NCBI GenBank assembly: GCA_017561935.1
Contig: JAFZBE010000056.1
Span: forward strand, 1-64,000
DNA length: 64,000 bases
Source: Bacteroidales bacterium
Lineage (GTDB): Bacteria; Bacteroidota; Bacteroidia; Bacteroidales; UBA3663
Direction of reading: 5' to 3'
Numbering within the stretch: the first letter of the stretch is position 1; every line of letters starts with the position of its first letter. The notes beneath the pieces are model-generated. The model did not search any database, was not told the origin of the DNA, and was given only the letters and a program-made list of their open reading frames with translations. A program made the position numbers and the translations under genes. Of the stretch, positions 43,789 through 53,280 are shown one piece after another.

Positions 43789-46700
43789 TTAAATCTCTAT
43801 CAACAATCCACTGACGGGATAGTAGATGAGGCGCTTGAGGACGTTCTCGCCAGCGGCTTCGAGTGCTTGGGAGTAGGCATCAAGTTGTCCGGCATAATAT
43901 CCAGCATAGTGGTTGGAGGTCGGGTCGGTGACGGCCTCGACCTGCGGGAAGGTCTTGAAATCGATCAGAACAGCGCCTTCTTTTGCGCGATAGACATAGT
44001 CGATACTGCCAATCATCATGGTGCCATCCTCCTGCAGCCTGCGGAAGGGACGTTCGTGGAACACTGCCAATGGCTTCCCGTATTCCTTCTGGAGGTAGGT
44101 TGAGAGGTTGTCCCACGCGCGAATGACTTCTACTGGATTGGGCAGGACATCATCCATGGAGTGGGAACGGATGAGCTGCCCTACCTCGGTATCGTCCAGG
44201 TGTTCGATGGCGGCAAAGACGTTGTGTATGCAGTCGCCCACCTCAGAGTAGGCGCGGCCATGAAGCTTACCTGAATTGATCTTGATGTATTGTCTACTTC
44301 GATACACGACCTTCACTTCGTCGGCCTTCCCCTTGATTCCACTGGGAGCCACATTGCGCATCGCAGCATCGGAGGGGTGATCGGCATGATAGTCCAGTTT
44401 GTGATATGTCTTGGCGGAAGGTGTCCCGACCACATCTTCTTCGGCGGGATATACGGCAGCAACGATCTCGAACGGCACACCAATACCGAGCACATCACCA
44501 CTGGTACAGTTTCCGGCTCCGGTAAGCCCAGATCGCTTGAACCAGTCGAATTCCTTCTTGGCAAACCAAGGAACAAGCACCAGGACTTCGGCGGCGCGTG
44601 TCACTCCGACATAAAGGAGCCGTGCACTCTCGGCCTGGCAGTGTTGCACCAAGCTGGCATAATGACTGGAAGCAAATAACAGCTGTGAGATACTGTCGGG
44701 CACATTGCTGTTGCGTGAACCGTAGATCCAGGGCAGCAGGCGGATGCTCATCGTGGGATAGAGATTGTCGGGCGAGGGCATCGCGGGGTGGTGATGATGT
44801 ATGCCATAGAACTCGCGCTTCAGCATATCCATGGGTTCCAACGTCTCGTCCATGAGGAGGAACACATATTTCCATTCCAGGCCCTTTGCGCTATGGAAGG
44901 TAATCAGTTGTACACCATTGCCTGTTACTGCCATCTTGACTTCGTTTTCGTCGAGGAAGGTCGCAAAGCCTGATGGTGTGGCGGGTTGTGCCAACTCGCT
45001 GCTTCGCTCCTCAAACTGCTTGGCGGCATCGATGAGTGCCTTTACATCGGTCATCGATTCCTCGATGGGGATGCTCCATCGTTCCATGACGTTCTTCACG
45101 TCAAGTTCGACGGCAAGTGTTTCCATCAGTGCACCGATGCCTTGATACATCACGCTGGGACGCAGGGCATTGACGCGGCCAATCATCTCGGTTTCGCCCA
45201 ACCAAGGTTCCCGTTTTTCGGGCGGCATACTATTGTACTCCAACTTGGAGTCGATGATGGCTCCGACGCCCATTTTGTCCTGTGTCAGATAGGCTATCAC
45301 GGACTTCGCCAGGTCGTCCTGCGGATTGACGGTGAGCGTGACCAAGGCCATCATCAGCTGACAGGCCCTGCTTCCCTTGTCGAGGGTTCGTTCCCGGTCG
45401 CAAACAATGCCAAGCGATGTCAGTGCCTCTTGCACGTCGTCAAGGTCATTTCCTGTGCGGCCCAGCACTGCAATATCGGAAGGCGGGACGTTTTCCTGCT
45501 CGATGACGTTGCTAATATATCGGGCGATGTCATCGACTTTGAGTTTGGGGGATCTGTCGCTCCTTTTGTCGGTAATGTTCAAATAGCGTAAAGGATGCGC
45601 AGCCCTATCGTTTAGGCTGATCTTGAACAGTTCGGGATGGGACACCATGGCTGACTTGAGTGAGACCTGTCTTTCGGTGTCTTTTCCGAAGACGGGTTCA
45701 AAAATCCTGGTGAAAGCCAGGTTGCTGAGATTCACGAGTGCCGGGACACTGCGCCAGCTCATTTCCAGGGTTTCGGACCTGCATCCCTCAAGACCTTCTT
45801 TTGCGGCAATGGCATCGGCGACGGACTTGGTGAGTGCCGTATCGCTGCCGCGGAACCCGTAGATGGCCTGCTTGGTGTCGCCCACCCAATAGCTCTGCTT
45901 CACCACATCGGCCAGAGCCATAAAGATTTTCACCTGAATAGGTGAACAGTCCTGGAACTCGTCCACGAACAAGTGGGTATAGGTGCGGCCTATCTCGGCG
46001 GCAACCTCCTTGTCCTGGAGCAGCTTGTGCATGTAATGTTCAATATCGCTGAAGTCCACAATCCGCTTGTTGAGCTTGTACTGCGTGTATTGCTCGTTCC
46101 ATTCCTTTGCCAATCGGAAGATGGTGCGGATATACTGTTCCTGCAGGTCATATACCTCTTGGCTGCGCCATAGGTCGGCTGCCTTCTGTCGGGCATCCTG
46201 CAGGTTGGTATCGGGCGCAAGATTCTTGGGTGGAGCAGGTGCTTTTTTCAGGATGTCGGCGAACTCGATGAACCACTCGATGTCGTCCATATAGCGGCTG
46301 CGTTTCCGGAGTGAGTCGATGGCGTTGAGTGTCGTGGTCTTCTTGGCAGATTCGCGGCACTGCATGGTTTCGTTGTAATAGGCATCCAGTACGGTGATAC
46401 GCTGTTCCTGCTCCAAATGGATGTGTGTCCCATCGCACAGTTCCTTCAATATGCCCAACGATTCGTCTATACTTGCCGTATAATCATTGATGTCGAAACT
46501 GATGCTCTTTTCGACGATGTCCTTCAGATGGTCTTTCCAGAAGTTAAAGTCGGGATGAGCGTCTTTGTCAACGATGTTGAATGCACGACGGAATCTCGCG
46601 AAGAAGTGGAGGTCTTCGTCGGTGGGGATATTTGCAATGCTCTGGTTGATATAAGAGGCCTTGGCGCTGTCGTCCATCACTCCTTGTTTGGGCGAGATAC

Positions 46701-46995
46701 CAATGGTGTACCAGTATTTCTGTATCAAGGCCGTCGCCACACTGTCGATGGTGCCCATCAGGGCCTTGTCGAGCCGGGACGCCTCGTCGTATTTGCCTAT
46801 CTTGTACAATTCGGCCTTTGCCTTCTCCTTGAACTCGTTGGCAGCCTTCACGGTGAAAGTGGTCAGAATCACCTGTTCGGGTTCCACGTGTTCGGGGTCA
46901 TTCCTGTCCTTGGAGACCAGTTCGGCCAGTTTCGTCGTCAGGGTATAGGTCTTGCCGCTGCCGGCTCCTGCACTGATATAGGTTATGTTCTTCAT
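43789..46995 (-). CDS. addA: UvrD-type helicase-nuclease, AddA-like
   Basis: 1068 residues. Superfamily 1 motifs are present: SAGAGSGKTYT at residues 8-18, FVDEFQDCSPIQ, GDTKQAIYGFRG, TFHSAKGLEW and LLYVGVTRAAEVL. The C-terminal PD-(D/E)xK nuclease is recognised by GSIDYVYRAKEGAVLIDFKTF. The layout is that of AddA, the helicase-nuclease that resects double-strand breaks for recombination. It is somewhat shorter than Firmicutes AddA. It follows addB by 12 bases. Confidence 0.9.
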   Translation of the reverse strand: MKNITYISAGAGSGKTYTLTTKLAELVSKDRNDPEHVEPEQVILTTFTVKAANEFKEKAKAELYKIGKYDEASRLDKALMGTIDSVATALIQKYWYTIGISPKQGVMDDSAKASYINQSIANIPTDEDLHFFARFRRAFNIVDKDAHPDFNFWKDHLKDIVEKSISFDINDYTASIDESLGILKELCDGTHIHLEQEQRITVLDAYYNETMQCRESAKKTTTLNAIDSLRKRSRYMDDIEWFIEFADILKKAPAPPKNLAPDTNLQDARQKAADLWRSQEVYDLQEQYIRTIFRLAKEWNEQYTQYKLNKRIVDFSDIEHYMHKLLQDKEVAAEIGRTYTHLFVDEFQDCSPIQVKIFMALADVVKQSYWVGDTKQAIYGFRGSDTALTKSVADAIAAKEGLEGCRSETLEMSWRSVPALVNLSNLAFTRIFEPVFGKDTERQVSLKSAMVSHPELFKISLNDRAAHPLRYLNITDKRSDRSPKLKVDDIARYISNVIEQENVPPSDIAVLGRTGNDLDDVQEALTSLGIVCDRERTLDKGSRACQLMMALVTLTVNPQDDLAKSVIAYLTQDKMGVGAIIDSKLEYNSMPPEKREPWLGETEMIGRVNALRPSVMYQGIGALMETLAVELDVKNVMERWSIPIEESMTDVKALIDAAKQFEERSSELAQPATPSGFATFLDENEVKMAVTGNGVQLITFHSAKGLEWKYVFLLMDETLEPMDMLKREFYGIHHHHPAMPSPDNLYPTMSIRLLPWIYGSRNSNVPDSISQLLFASSHYASLVQHCQAESARLLYVGVTRAAEVLVLVPWFAKKEFDWFKRSGLTGAGNCTSGDVLGIGVPFEIVAAVYPAEEDVVGTPSAKTYHKLDYHADHPSDAAMRNVAPSGIKGKADEVKVVYRSRQYIKINSGKLHGRAYSEVGDCIHNVFAAIEHLDDTEVGQLIRSHSMDDVLPNPVEVIRAWDNLSTYLQKEYGKPLAVFHERPFRRLQEDGTMMIGSIDYVYRAKEGAVLIDFKTFPQVEAVTDPTSNHYAGYYAGQLDAYSQALEAAGENVLKRLIYYPVSGLLIEI

Positions 46996-47007
46996 TCTGC
47001 TTCCTCC

Positions 47008-49791
47008 TTACTTCTTTAGATTGATATAATTGCTGAAACCATACACCTCCTTGATGCCTCTATCCTTGTAATCGGACTTCAAGGGGAACAGATTCTTCTG
47101 CTCAGTATCCTTGAAGTAGTCAAGACTATTGAGCGACATGCCTTCGCCCATCTCGATTTTTCCAGACATGATTTCGTTGCGACGGTAGCGGTAGGAGGCT
47201 ACAATCTTGCTGATGATATCGCCCTCACAACCATCGTTGACACGAATGGCGGTAGCCCAATAACTCTTGAATTCCAGGGTGCTGAACAGCCGGCCGAGAG
47301 GCATCAGGAAGTAGGCTGTGGGAAGTGTCGCTTCGTGGGTCTGTTCGCCCAGCAAAGCGGCATAAATGGCCAGCTGCGATGAGCGGTTATTTTTCAAAAG
47401 ATCTTGGTAGTAGCTCTTTGAAGATGTCCATTTAAAATCGAAGATTATGCGCTGTCCGTCTTCGCGGGCCAATACCATATCGGCAAATCCGTGCATTGTG
47501 GGTGTCTGATCGTCGGGGATGCCGAATGTGTTGCCGTCGAGCTGCATCTCGCAGGCTACAACGTGCAGATTGTCCTTTTCGATGACATCGATCAGGTGGT
47601 CGATGCACTCCCGCAACTGATCAAACAGCTGGCGTCGTTCGATAGCGTTCTCCTGCTGCAAGAGCGTGGCGCCCTTTGTCTCGACAGCCTTGTCGAACAC
47701 CTGCTTATAACTGGCATCCACACGTCGCCGGATAGCGGTGGCATAGCCACTCTGTGGATCATCGGGCAGAAGGAAGAGATGTTGGATGACGGAATGCGCC
47801 ACATTGCCCTTGGTCAAAGCGATGTTGCTCAGATCCTGTTGCCCATTGTCGCTTATGAAGGCAATGTTCTCGAGCGTGTAATCGAGCGGATTCTGCATCA
47901 GCTTGTCAATGGAAGTGGGGCTCTCGTGCTGCCTCCATTTGATCAGATCTGTCCTTTGGATTTCGGTATAGAGTCCATCGCTGCCAGAGGTGGCATTGCT
48001 GGTCAGGGGTGCAACGGGGACAAACTTATCGGCGCTGACCTTCGGCCAGCTGGTTAATTCCTGGTGGTTCTGGACCTGCTGTTCGATGCGTACAATCAAC
48101 GGATGCTTGTTCACAATTTCGCTACCTGCTTTTTCTAGTGTCACCAATGTGAGTTGCTGTTGGCAGAACAACAGTGGCAACTGCATGGTCTGTTGCTGAA
48201 GCTCGCGCACATTGTCCATATCCCATAGCTTGAGACAATCCTTCAAGGAGTCCTGTTCTGTAGGAGTGAGGAAGTCGGTGGCAGGCAGCATGGGTTCGTA
48301 GTTGTGTAACCCCGCCCACATTAGCCTGCCTACGCCGGCTGCCACCTGTCCGGGTGAAGACACCGTAAAACGAGAGGTTGCCTGCGCCTTATACTGCATG
48401 AACTCGGATGGCTCATACAGGCAGGCCATGTGCTTCTCGATTTCGCTATAAGCCACTCCGTCGGTTGGCTGGAAGTCGTCGGTAAGATTCTTCAGTGTCT
48501 CGCATAGTTCGTTGAGACGCTGGAGTTGCTTGATGCGCAGGTCATTCGGATCGTCCTGTGCGATGATGGCTGCCCGTTGTATGCCCCAGGAGCCAAGTTC
48601 CCTCAGGAAAGTATGGAGTTTCTCTGCGGTCATGTTGTCCTTGTTACCCCCCTCGAAGTCGGGCAGGAATACCGAGGCCTTGTGCTGGCGCGATGTGCAT
48701 TCCTTCTTGTCGATAGGCTCTCCTTTCTGGGCTTCCATGCTGCCTTCGATCCAACCTTTCACAAGCTGATAGCAGTTGTCGTTCCCGTCGTCGGTCGTTT
48801 CGGGAAGCCATCCTCCTGTGCGTGCCAGACGTTCTGCCAGACGGTATCTGAGACTGCCGGGAAGCGGATGGATGGGAGCATACAGCCATTGCAGCAGGGC
48901 TCCGATATTCAGAGGGCGGGCCATCATGGCGACACCTGTGAAGAACAGCTGGATGATCTGCGGTGCACTGTTGGCGACCGATGAGCCTGTTACGGGTTTG
49001 CCCATCATGTGCAGATAGTTGTCGGTGAGCTTAGTGTCGGGTTGTATGCTCAGGTCGAAGATGTCGTCGTCGAGCATGGCCAGATATTCCTCGGCTTCGA
49101 TGTCGTCCTTGAACTTCCATATTCTTACGGAATCATCGCCGGGGTTGAGCGTCATGCTTTCGGCCTTGTTGGCGGTCAGCAGGCGTTTCAGCTTCGCAAG
49201 GTTATTGTCGCCCTCAATGGTCGGGAGGAGGAGCTGTTCGATCTGTGCGCCGTTGTCCTGGGCCAAAGAGAATATCTCCTTCAACGGAGGAGGAAGCAAG
49301 TCGGGATTGAAAGGCATCACGAAGGTCACATCCTTCAACATTCCCTTTTCCTGTTTAAGTCGTTCGATGATGGCCTGTTGACGACTGCTTACATCGGGAT
49401 AGTTCTTTTGGGAGAACAGCTGCTCGACACCCTGCAATACCTTCAATCGGCGGCTTGGTGCGGGAGTGTCCTGATTCCAACCGCATACGGCGAGGGCATC
49501 GCGCCACTTCAACATCTCTCGGCTTGTAGCAAGTGGTGACACCGTATAGCTGCCATACAGCTGGTTGTCGGCATCGTCCTTGTGAGCGTTCATATAGTCG
49601 CGCACACACTTGTAATAACCCACGAGGCGGTCGGCTTCCGACATGGGGACCGTGTGCAAGCCCAGACGCAGTTCGAGGAAATCGAGCAACAGACTGAGAT
49701 CCGTCACCAACAAATCCATCATCATAGGCTGTCCCTTCATGCCTAGATAAGCATTTCCACCTTTGTAGTCAAAACTGAAAAAAACTTTCAT
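47008..49791 (-). CDS. addB: PD-(D/E)xK nuclease subunit, AddB-like
   Basis: 927 residues. The C-terminal nuclease domain is visible as MHGFADMVLAREDGQ followed by IIFDFKWTSSK. The large N-terminal part resembles the inactivated helicase half of AddB, without usable ATP-binding motifs. The start is the ATG at 49791, with an AT-rich 168-base gap to NADAR upstream. It should form the break-resecting complex with AddA. No promoter box is obvious in the gap, so transcription may come from the NADAR promoter. Confidence 0.88.
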   Translation of the reverse strand: MKVFFSFDYKGGNAYLGMKGQPMMMDLLVTDLSLLLDFLELRLGLHTVPMSEADRLVGYYKCVRDYMNAHKDDADNQLYGSYTVSPLATSREMLKWRDALAVCGWNQDTPAPSRRLKVLQGVEQLFSQKNYPDVSSRQQAIIERLKQEKGMLKDVTFVMPFNPDLLPPPLKEIFSLAQDNGAQIEQLLLPTIEGDNNLAKLKRLLTANKAESMTLNPGDDSVRIWKFKDDIEAEEYLAMLDDDIFDLSIQPDTKLTDNYLHMMGKPVTGSSVANSAPQIIQLFFTGVAMMARPLNIGALLQWLYAPIHPLPGSLRYRLAERLARTGGWLPETTDDGNDNCYQLVKGWIEGSMEAQKGEPIDKKECTSRQHKASVFLPDFEGGNKDNMTAEKLHTFLRELGSWGIQRAAIIAQDDPNDLRIKQLQRLNELCETLKNLTDDFQPTDGVAYSEIEKHMACLYEPSEFMQYKAQATSRFTVSSPGQVAAGVGRLMWAGLHNYEPMLPATDFLTPTEQDSLKDCLKLWDMDNVRELQQQTMQLPLLFCQQQLTLVTLEKAGSEIVNKHPLIVRIEQQVQNHQELTSWPKVSADKFVPVAPLTSNATSGSDGLYTEIQRTDLIKWRQHESPTSIDKLMQNPLDYTLENIAFISDNGQQDLSNIALTKGNVAHSVIQHLFLLPDDPQSGYATAIRRRVDASYKQVFDKAVETKGATLLQQENAIERRQLFDQLRECIDHLIDVIEKDNLHVVACEMQLDGNTFGIPDDQTPTMHGFADMVLAREDGQRIIFDFKWTSSKSYYQDLLKNNRSSQLAIYAALLGEQTHEATLPTAYFLMPLGRLFSTLEFKSYWATAIRVNDGCEGDIISKIVASYRYRRNEIMSGKIEMGEGMSLNSLDYFKDTEQKNLFPLKSDYKDRGIKEVYGFSNYINLKK

Positions 49792-49959
49792 AATATTATT
49801 ATTGGTGTATTATTATGTTGTTATACCCTGTTCGGTTTCTTTGCAAGAACGAAGCGTAGTTTTTTCGAGTTCATTTCGTCTATTTTAAGTTGAAAAGAAG
49901 CAAACAAGTTTATATATTCATTTTTTTGTTAGATTGATTGCCACTGAGTTTTGAATAAG

Positions 49960-50607
49960 TCAATAGAACTGCACTTTATTACCAAGAATATAAATATTGC
50001 TGCGGTTGAGGAGGTCGGTGTCGATGGCGGGTGCTGTGCCCGCCATCAGGCAGCGGCGGCAGATGGTGAGTATCTTGCCCATGCCGTTGGCACCATGATA
50101 GATGCCGTTTTCATCGGGCCACGCAGCCCAAACGGGATCGTTCTTGACGACTTCGACGATGATACGATCGTCGGGTAGGGAGAGCAGGTGGTCGCGATAG
50201 TCGTTGTTGCCCAGGCACTTTTGCCACACGCACCACAGCATCCATTGATGACGGAATGTTTTGAAATCGGTGCGTATCTTCCTGGCATACTTTTGTTTCT
50301 TGAAGCGACGGGCTGCATAACCGCTTTTGGCAGAGATGATGTCTTCCTGTATCGTTTTTGCATCATCGCCTGCCCAACTCCACTCTCCGCAGAGATAAAG
50401 GAATTCGACGTACTTCCACGTTTGTCCGAGGCAGACGAAGGGGAAACCATTGGCCTGATTGCCCAGGTGCAGTTCGATGCCGTCACACTTGTCGTGTGGT
50501 TTGGAGTAGGTCAGCAAACGCAATTTTCGGGAATCGATGTTTTCTGCATGGGTGATGTCCTCTTCTGTAATTGTGGCATTGTATAAGGCCTCGGGACTAG
50601 GTGGCAT
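49960..50607 (-). CDS. NADAR (YbiA-like) domain protein
   Basis: 215 residues. The C-terminal two thirds show the NADAR pattern: FVCLGQTWKYVEFLYLCGEW, AKSGYAARR, a helical FKTFRHQWMLWCVWQK, LLSLPDDRIIVEVVKNDPVWA, and HGANGMGKILTICR. NADAR proteins process ADP-ribose-linked compounds, and some remove ADP-ribose from guanine in DNA. Substrate choice cannot be read here. It is in line with addB-addA-sbcD-sbcC on the same strand and has its own promoter box at 50641-50648, which raises a link between reversal of DNA ADP-ribosylation and break repair. Confidence 0.85.
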   Translation of the reverse strand: MPPSPEALYNATITEEDITHAENIDSRKLRLLTYSKPHDKCDGIELHLGNQANGFPFVCLGQTWKYVEFLYLCGEWSWAGDDAKTIQEDIISAKSGYAARRFKKQKYARKIRTDFKTFRHQWMLWCVWQKCLGNNDYRDHLLSLPDDRIIVEVVKNDPVWAAWPDENGIYHGANGMGKILTICRRCLMAGTAPAIDTDLLNRSNIYILGNKVQFY

Positions 50608-50640
50608 GGTAGTTTTTTAGTTTGAGGTTTTAATGATTTG

Positions 50641-50648
50641 CAAAGATA
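50641..50648 (-). promoter_or_regulatory. Promoter -7 box for NADAR
   Basis: Read on the minus strand, TATCTTTG lies 33 bases before the ATG at 50607. It probably also serves the repair genes downstream. Confidence 0.65.
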
Positions 50649-50744
50649 GGACAGAAAAATGAGAAATCCAAATTTTTGGGACATTTTTTTATCGCGAAAC
50701 TGAAAGTTTTGGGAATAATCCTTGACATTTTGAGAAAAAATGCG

Positions 50745-50752
50745 TATATTTG
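50745..50752 (+). promoter_or_regulatory. Promoter -7 box for the tyrosine phosphatase
   Basis: TATATTTG with CTTG near 50721-50724 as a possible -33 element. The box overlaps an alternative upstream TTG start and supports the ATG at 50789. Confidence 0.65.
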
Positions 50753-50788
50753 CAAAGTAATAAAACATATAAAGAAAGGACGACAACT

Positions 50789-51352
50789 ATGAAAGGAACA
50801 ATGAATGATGACTTTGTAAATAGGTCAAGGGAGTGGAATGAAATGCCTGAAAATCATGAAGGCCGACCTTTGTATCAGTCCTACTGTTTGCATACGGGCA
50901 ACGTCTATGCGGGAGAATATCCCGGGTCGGAGATCGAGGAGGTGGCGAAGATGAAAATACAGCAGATGATTGAATTTGGGGTTCGTCACTTTGTGGATCT
51001 GACGGAGGAGGGAGAGCTGCTTCCCTACAAGCACCTGCTGCCCGAGGGGACGACGCATAAGCGGTTCCCCATTTGTGATGGTGACATCCCGGAGAGCCTC
51101 GATTATGCGCAACGCATCGTGGACTATATCCGAGAACTCGCAGAGCGGGACGATGGATATGTGTACGTGCATTGTTGGGGCGGTGTGGGCAGAACGGGGA
51201 CTATCGTGGGCTGCTACCTTGCCGAGGATTCGTTTGAAGAGACCATGGAGAGGTTGCGCGATTGTTTCTCGGAGATGCCGAAATCGGCGTTTCGCGTGGT
51301 GCCGGAAAACTGGACACAACAGGAGTTTATCAGGAGTTTTATTGAGAGATGA
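50789..51352 (+). CDS. Dual-specificity/tyrosine protein phosphatase
   Basis: 187 residues. The active-site loop is HCWGGVGRTG with Cys129 and Arg135 (CX5R). Asp97 or Asp99 in ICDGDIPES is the likely general acid. It is a compact cysteine-phosphatase fold with no signal peptide, so it acts in the cytoplasm. The start is set by the promoter at 50745. It stands alone, divergent from NADAR and convergent with the next gene, and is followed by a strong hairpin. Confidence 0.9.
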   Translation: MKGTMNDDFVNRSREWNEMPENHEGRPLYQSYCLHTGNVYAGEYPGSEIEEVAKMKIQQMIEFGVRHFVDLTEEGELLPYKHLLPEGTTHKRFPICDGDIPESLDYAQRIVDYIRELAERDDGYVYVHCWGGVGRTGTIVGCYLAEDSFEETMERLRDCFSEMPKSAFRVVPENWTQQEFIRSFIER

Positions 51353-51362
51353 GAAGGCAAAA

Positions 51363-51407
51363 TATGGGCGTGCCCTCAGTCTTGTGGAGACTGGAGGCAC
51401 GCCCATA
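51363..51407. terminator. Strong hairpin between convergent genes
   Basis: TATGGGCGTGCC (51363-51374) pairs with GGCACGCCCATA (51396-51407), with a further inner CAGTCT/AGACTG pairing. It lies between the phosphatase and the secreted-protein gene and can serve both strands, although no long T-run is seen. Confidence 0.7.
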
Positions 51408-51426
51408 GTTATGGGGGGATGATGGG

Positions 51427-53061
51427 TTACTTCACGTACATCTTGTAGGTCTTCTGTGTGCCATCGGAGAGGGTGACACGGACGAGGTTGAGGCCTGGCT
51501 GCTGGAAGTTCTGACGCTGGCCGGCGACGTTGAAGTACTCCATGCCGGTTACTTTGGCCTCGCCTGCATTGGTGATGGCGTTGGGCTGCTCAACTTCCAC
51601 AGTGGTCACATTGCCCTCGGGATCGATATAAACGATGTTGGAGTAGTAGGGCTGATCCTCGAAGAAATAGATGAACTGCACACCCACCTTCTCGAAGAGT
51701 GGATCGTAGATGTAGGCATAATGGCTGGTGGGCGAACCGTAGATCTCGTAATTGTTGCCTTCGCTGTTCAAGAGGGTGAGGTCCCATGGAACGAGGGTAA
51801 TTTCCTCAGACAGGGTAGGATAAGTCTCCTTGTCGAAGGTCAGGATCTCGTCGTCGAGGTAGATGTAGTAGTAGCGGTTCGCGGGATCGAGGTAATTGCC
51901 ATCGGTGCCAAAGTGCGAATTGCTGAACATGAGGGCATACTTTTGTTGCGACTCCCAGAAATCGTAGAACTTCAGGTCGAACGGATCCTCGGGTATCGAT
52001 GCCTTGGGGCCATCGTATGGCTTGATGGTGAAGTCGAAGTTGTAGAGATAGATCTTGCCAGAGACGGTCTGCTCAACGATCATGAAGTGGTCGTCGGTTT
52101 CCGACTCGCGAGGCTGCGTGTAGATACCGGTTTCGGGATCGTAGGCGAGCGTGATTTCATCGACGAACTCGTAGCTGCTGAAATCAGCCCTTGCCTGCAG
52201 GAAGGCAAGCTCGAGCATGTAGCCGCTGGCATCACCGAGGTACTGGCCTTTCTTGATGGTGACGGTATTGCCGTCGCGAGTGCCCTTTACCCAAGTGCCT
52301 GCCTGGGGAACGAGGCCGAGGAAATAGACATCGTCACCATCGGTGGCCACCTTGCCCAACTCGACGACCTTCTTGTTATATGCATCGGTGTATTCGTAAA
52401 TTCCATCGGCGACAACGGCTGTCTCGGGCACGGTGACGAGCTCATAAACGGCGGTCTGTGGTGCCAGTTTGACATTGGTGCCGTAGGAGATGAGACCGCC
52501 ATAGGCTCCGTTGATATAGGCGCCTAACCAGACGTAAACATCAGGATCCTGCTGGGTGATCGAACCATCGGCATTGAGCACGAATACGACATCACCCATC
52601 ACGCCTGCGGTGAGGTCGTAGCTGCCGGCATAGAGGGTATAGAACATCGATTCGTCGCCATAGACATCGTAGTCGATAATGGGCTGCAGCTTGATGATGA
52701 TGGTGCTGTCGGGCTGGATGTCACCCTTGGTCCATGCTCCCATTTCGTCTTTGAGGAAGCCGGGGAAGAGGTTGCTGATATACACCGACTGACCATCTTC
52801 ACTGAACGATACCTTCACGGGGATGTCGGGATAGGTAGTGGCACCCTGGGTATACTGAATTGTGTAGTCGAGCGGAGTGCCCTCGGGTGTCACATACGTC
52901 TTGTGTGCACGACGTGGGCCAGAGACAGCGGATGCTGGTGGATTGATGGACTGGATGTCCTTCAGGGGAGTGGTCTGCGCTGAAGCTAGAAAGTCGATAG
53001 GCGCTGCCTGAAGGGCTGCTGCACTGAACAGTAGCGAGAAGAAGAGGGATAGTTTTTTCAT
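51427..53061 (-). CDS. Secreted protein with T9SS-like C-terminal domain
   Basis: 544 residues. A signal peptide MKKLSLFFSLLFSAAALQA covers residues 1-19. The body is rich in beta-strands and acidic, with repeated YIYLDD- and YTDAY-like segments, and no catalytic motif is visible. The last 40 residues have the form of Prevotella type IX sorting domains, with YFNVAGQRQ, a Gly-Leu-Asn-Leu-Val strand and a terminal KTYKMYVK. It is therefore likely exported to the surface. The promoter is on the minus strand at 53104-53135. Confidence 0.8.
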   Translation of the reverse strand: MKKLSLFFSLLFSAAALQAAPIDFLASAQTTPLKDIQSINPPASAVSGPRRAHKTYVTPEGTPLDYTIQYTQGATTYPDIPVKVSFSEDGQSVYISNLFPGFLKDEMGAWTKGDIQPDSTIIIKLQPIIDYDVYGDESMFYTLYAGSYDLTAGVMGDVVFVLNADGSITQQDPDVYVWLGAYINGAYGGLISYGTNVKLAPQTAVYELVTVPETAVVADGIYEYTDAYNKKVVELGKVATDGDDVYFLGLVPQAGTWVKGTRDGNTVTIKKGQYLGDASGYMLELAFLQARADFSSYEFVDEITLAYDPETGIYTQPRESETDDHFMIVEQTVSGKIYLYNFDFTIKPYDGPKASIPEDPFDLKFYDFWESQQKYALMFSNSHFGTDGNYLDPANRYYYIYLDDEILTFDKETYPTLSEEITLVPWDLTLLNSEGNNYEIYGSPTSHYAYIYDPLFEKVGVQFIYFFEDQPYYSNIVYIDPEGNVTTVEVEQPNAITNAGEAKVTGMEYFNVAGQRQNFQQPGLNLVRVTLSDGTQKTYKMYVK

Positions 53062-53103
53062 AAAGGTGGATTGGTATAAAGATGAATAATAAATTTATCG
53101 CGG

Positions 53104-53135
53104 CAAAGATAATGATTGTTTTGGATACTTCCAAA
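53104..53135 (-). promoter_or_regulatory. Promoter of the secreted-protein gene
   Basis: On the minus strand TTTG (53135-53132), 20 bases, then TATCTTTG (53111-53104), a full match to the Bacteroidetes consensus. The ATG is 42 bases further on. Confidence 0.75.
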
Positions 53136-53223
53136 TTTTGATATAATTATTTTAAAAAAGATAAGATGAAAATGGATTAACAATGAGGATTTAATGGTCG
53201 CTTCGCTCAAAATTATAAGAATA

Positions 53224-53255
53224 TTTGGAAGAGAAGGGTTTTTTGCTTATCTTTG
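53224..53255 (+). promoter_or_regulatory. Promoter of the carboxylesterase gene
   Basis: TTTG (53224-53227), 20 bases, then TATCTTTG (53248-53255). It supports the start at 53281 rather than an in-frame ATG further upstream at 53194. Confidence 0.75.
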
Positions 53256-53280
53256 CCGCGTCTTTAGAAAAAATATCATT

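Noticed and set aside
53194..53280. Longer N-terminus for the carboxylesterase starting at 53194
   Set aside because: It would run across the promoter box and hide the lipoprotein signal that starts at 53281.
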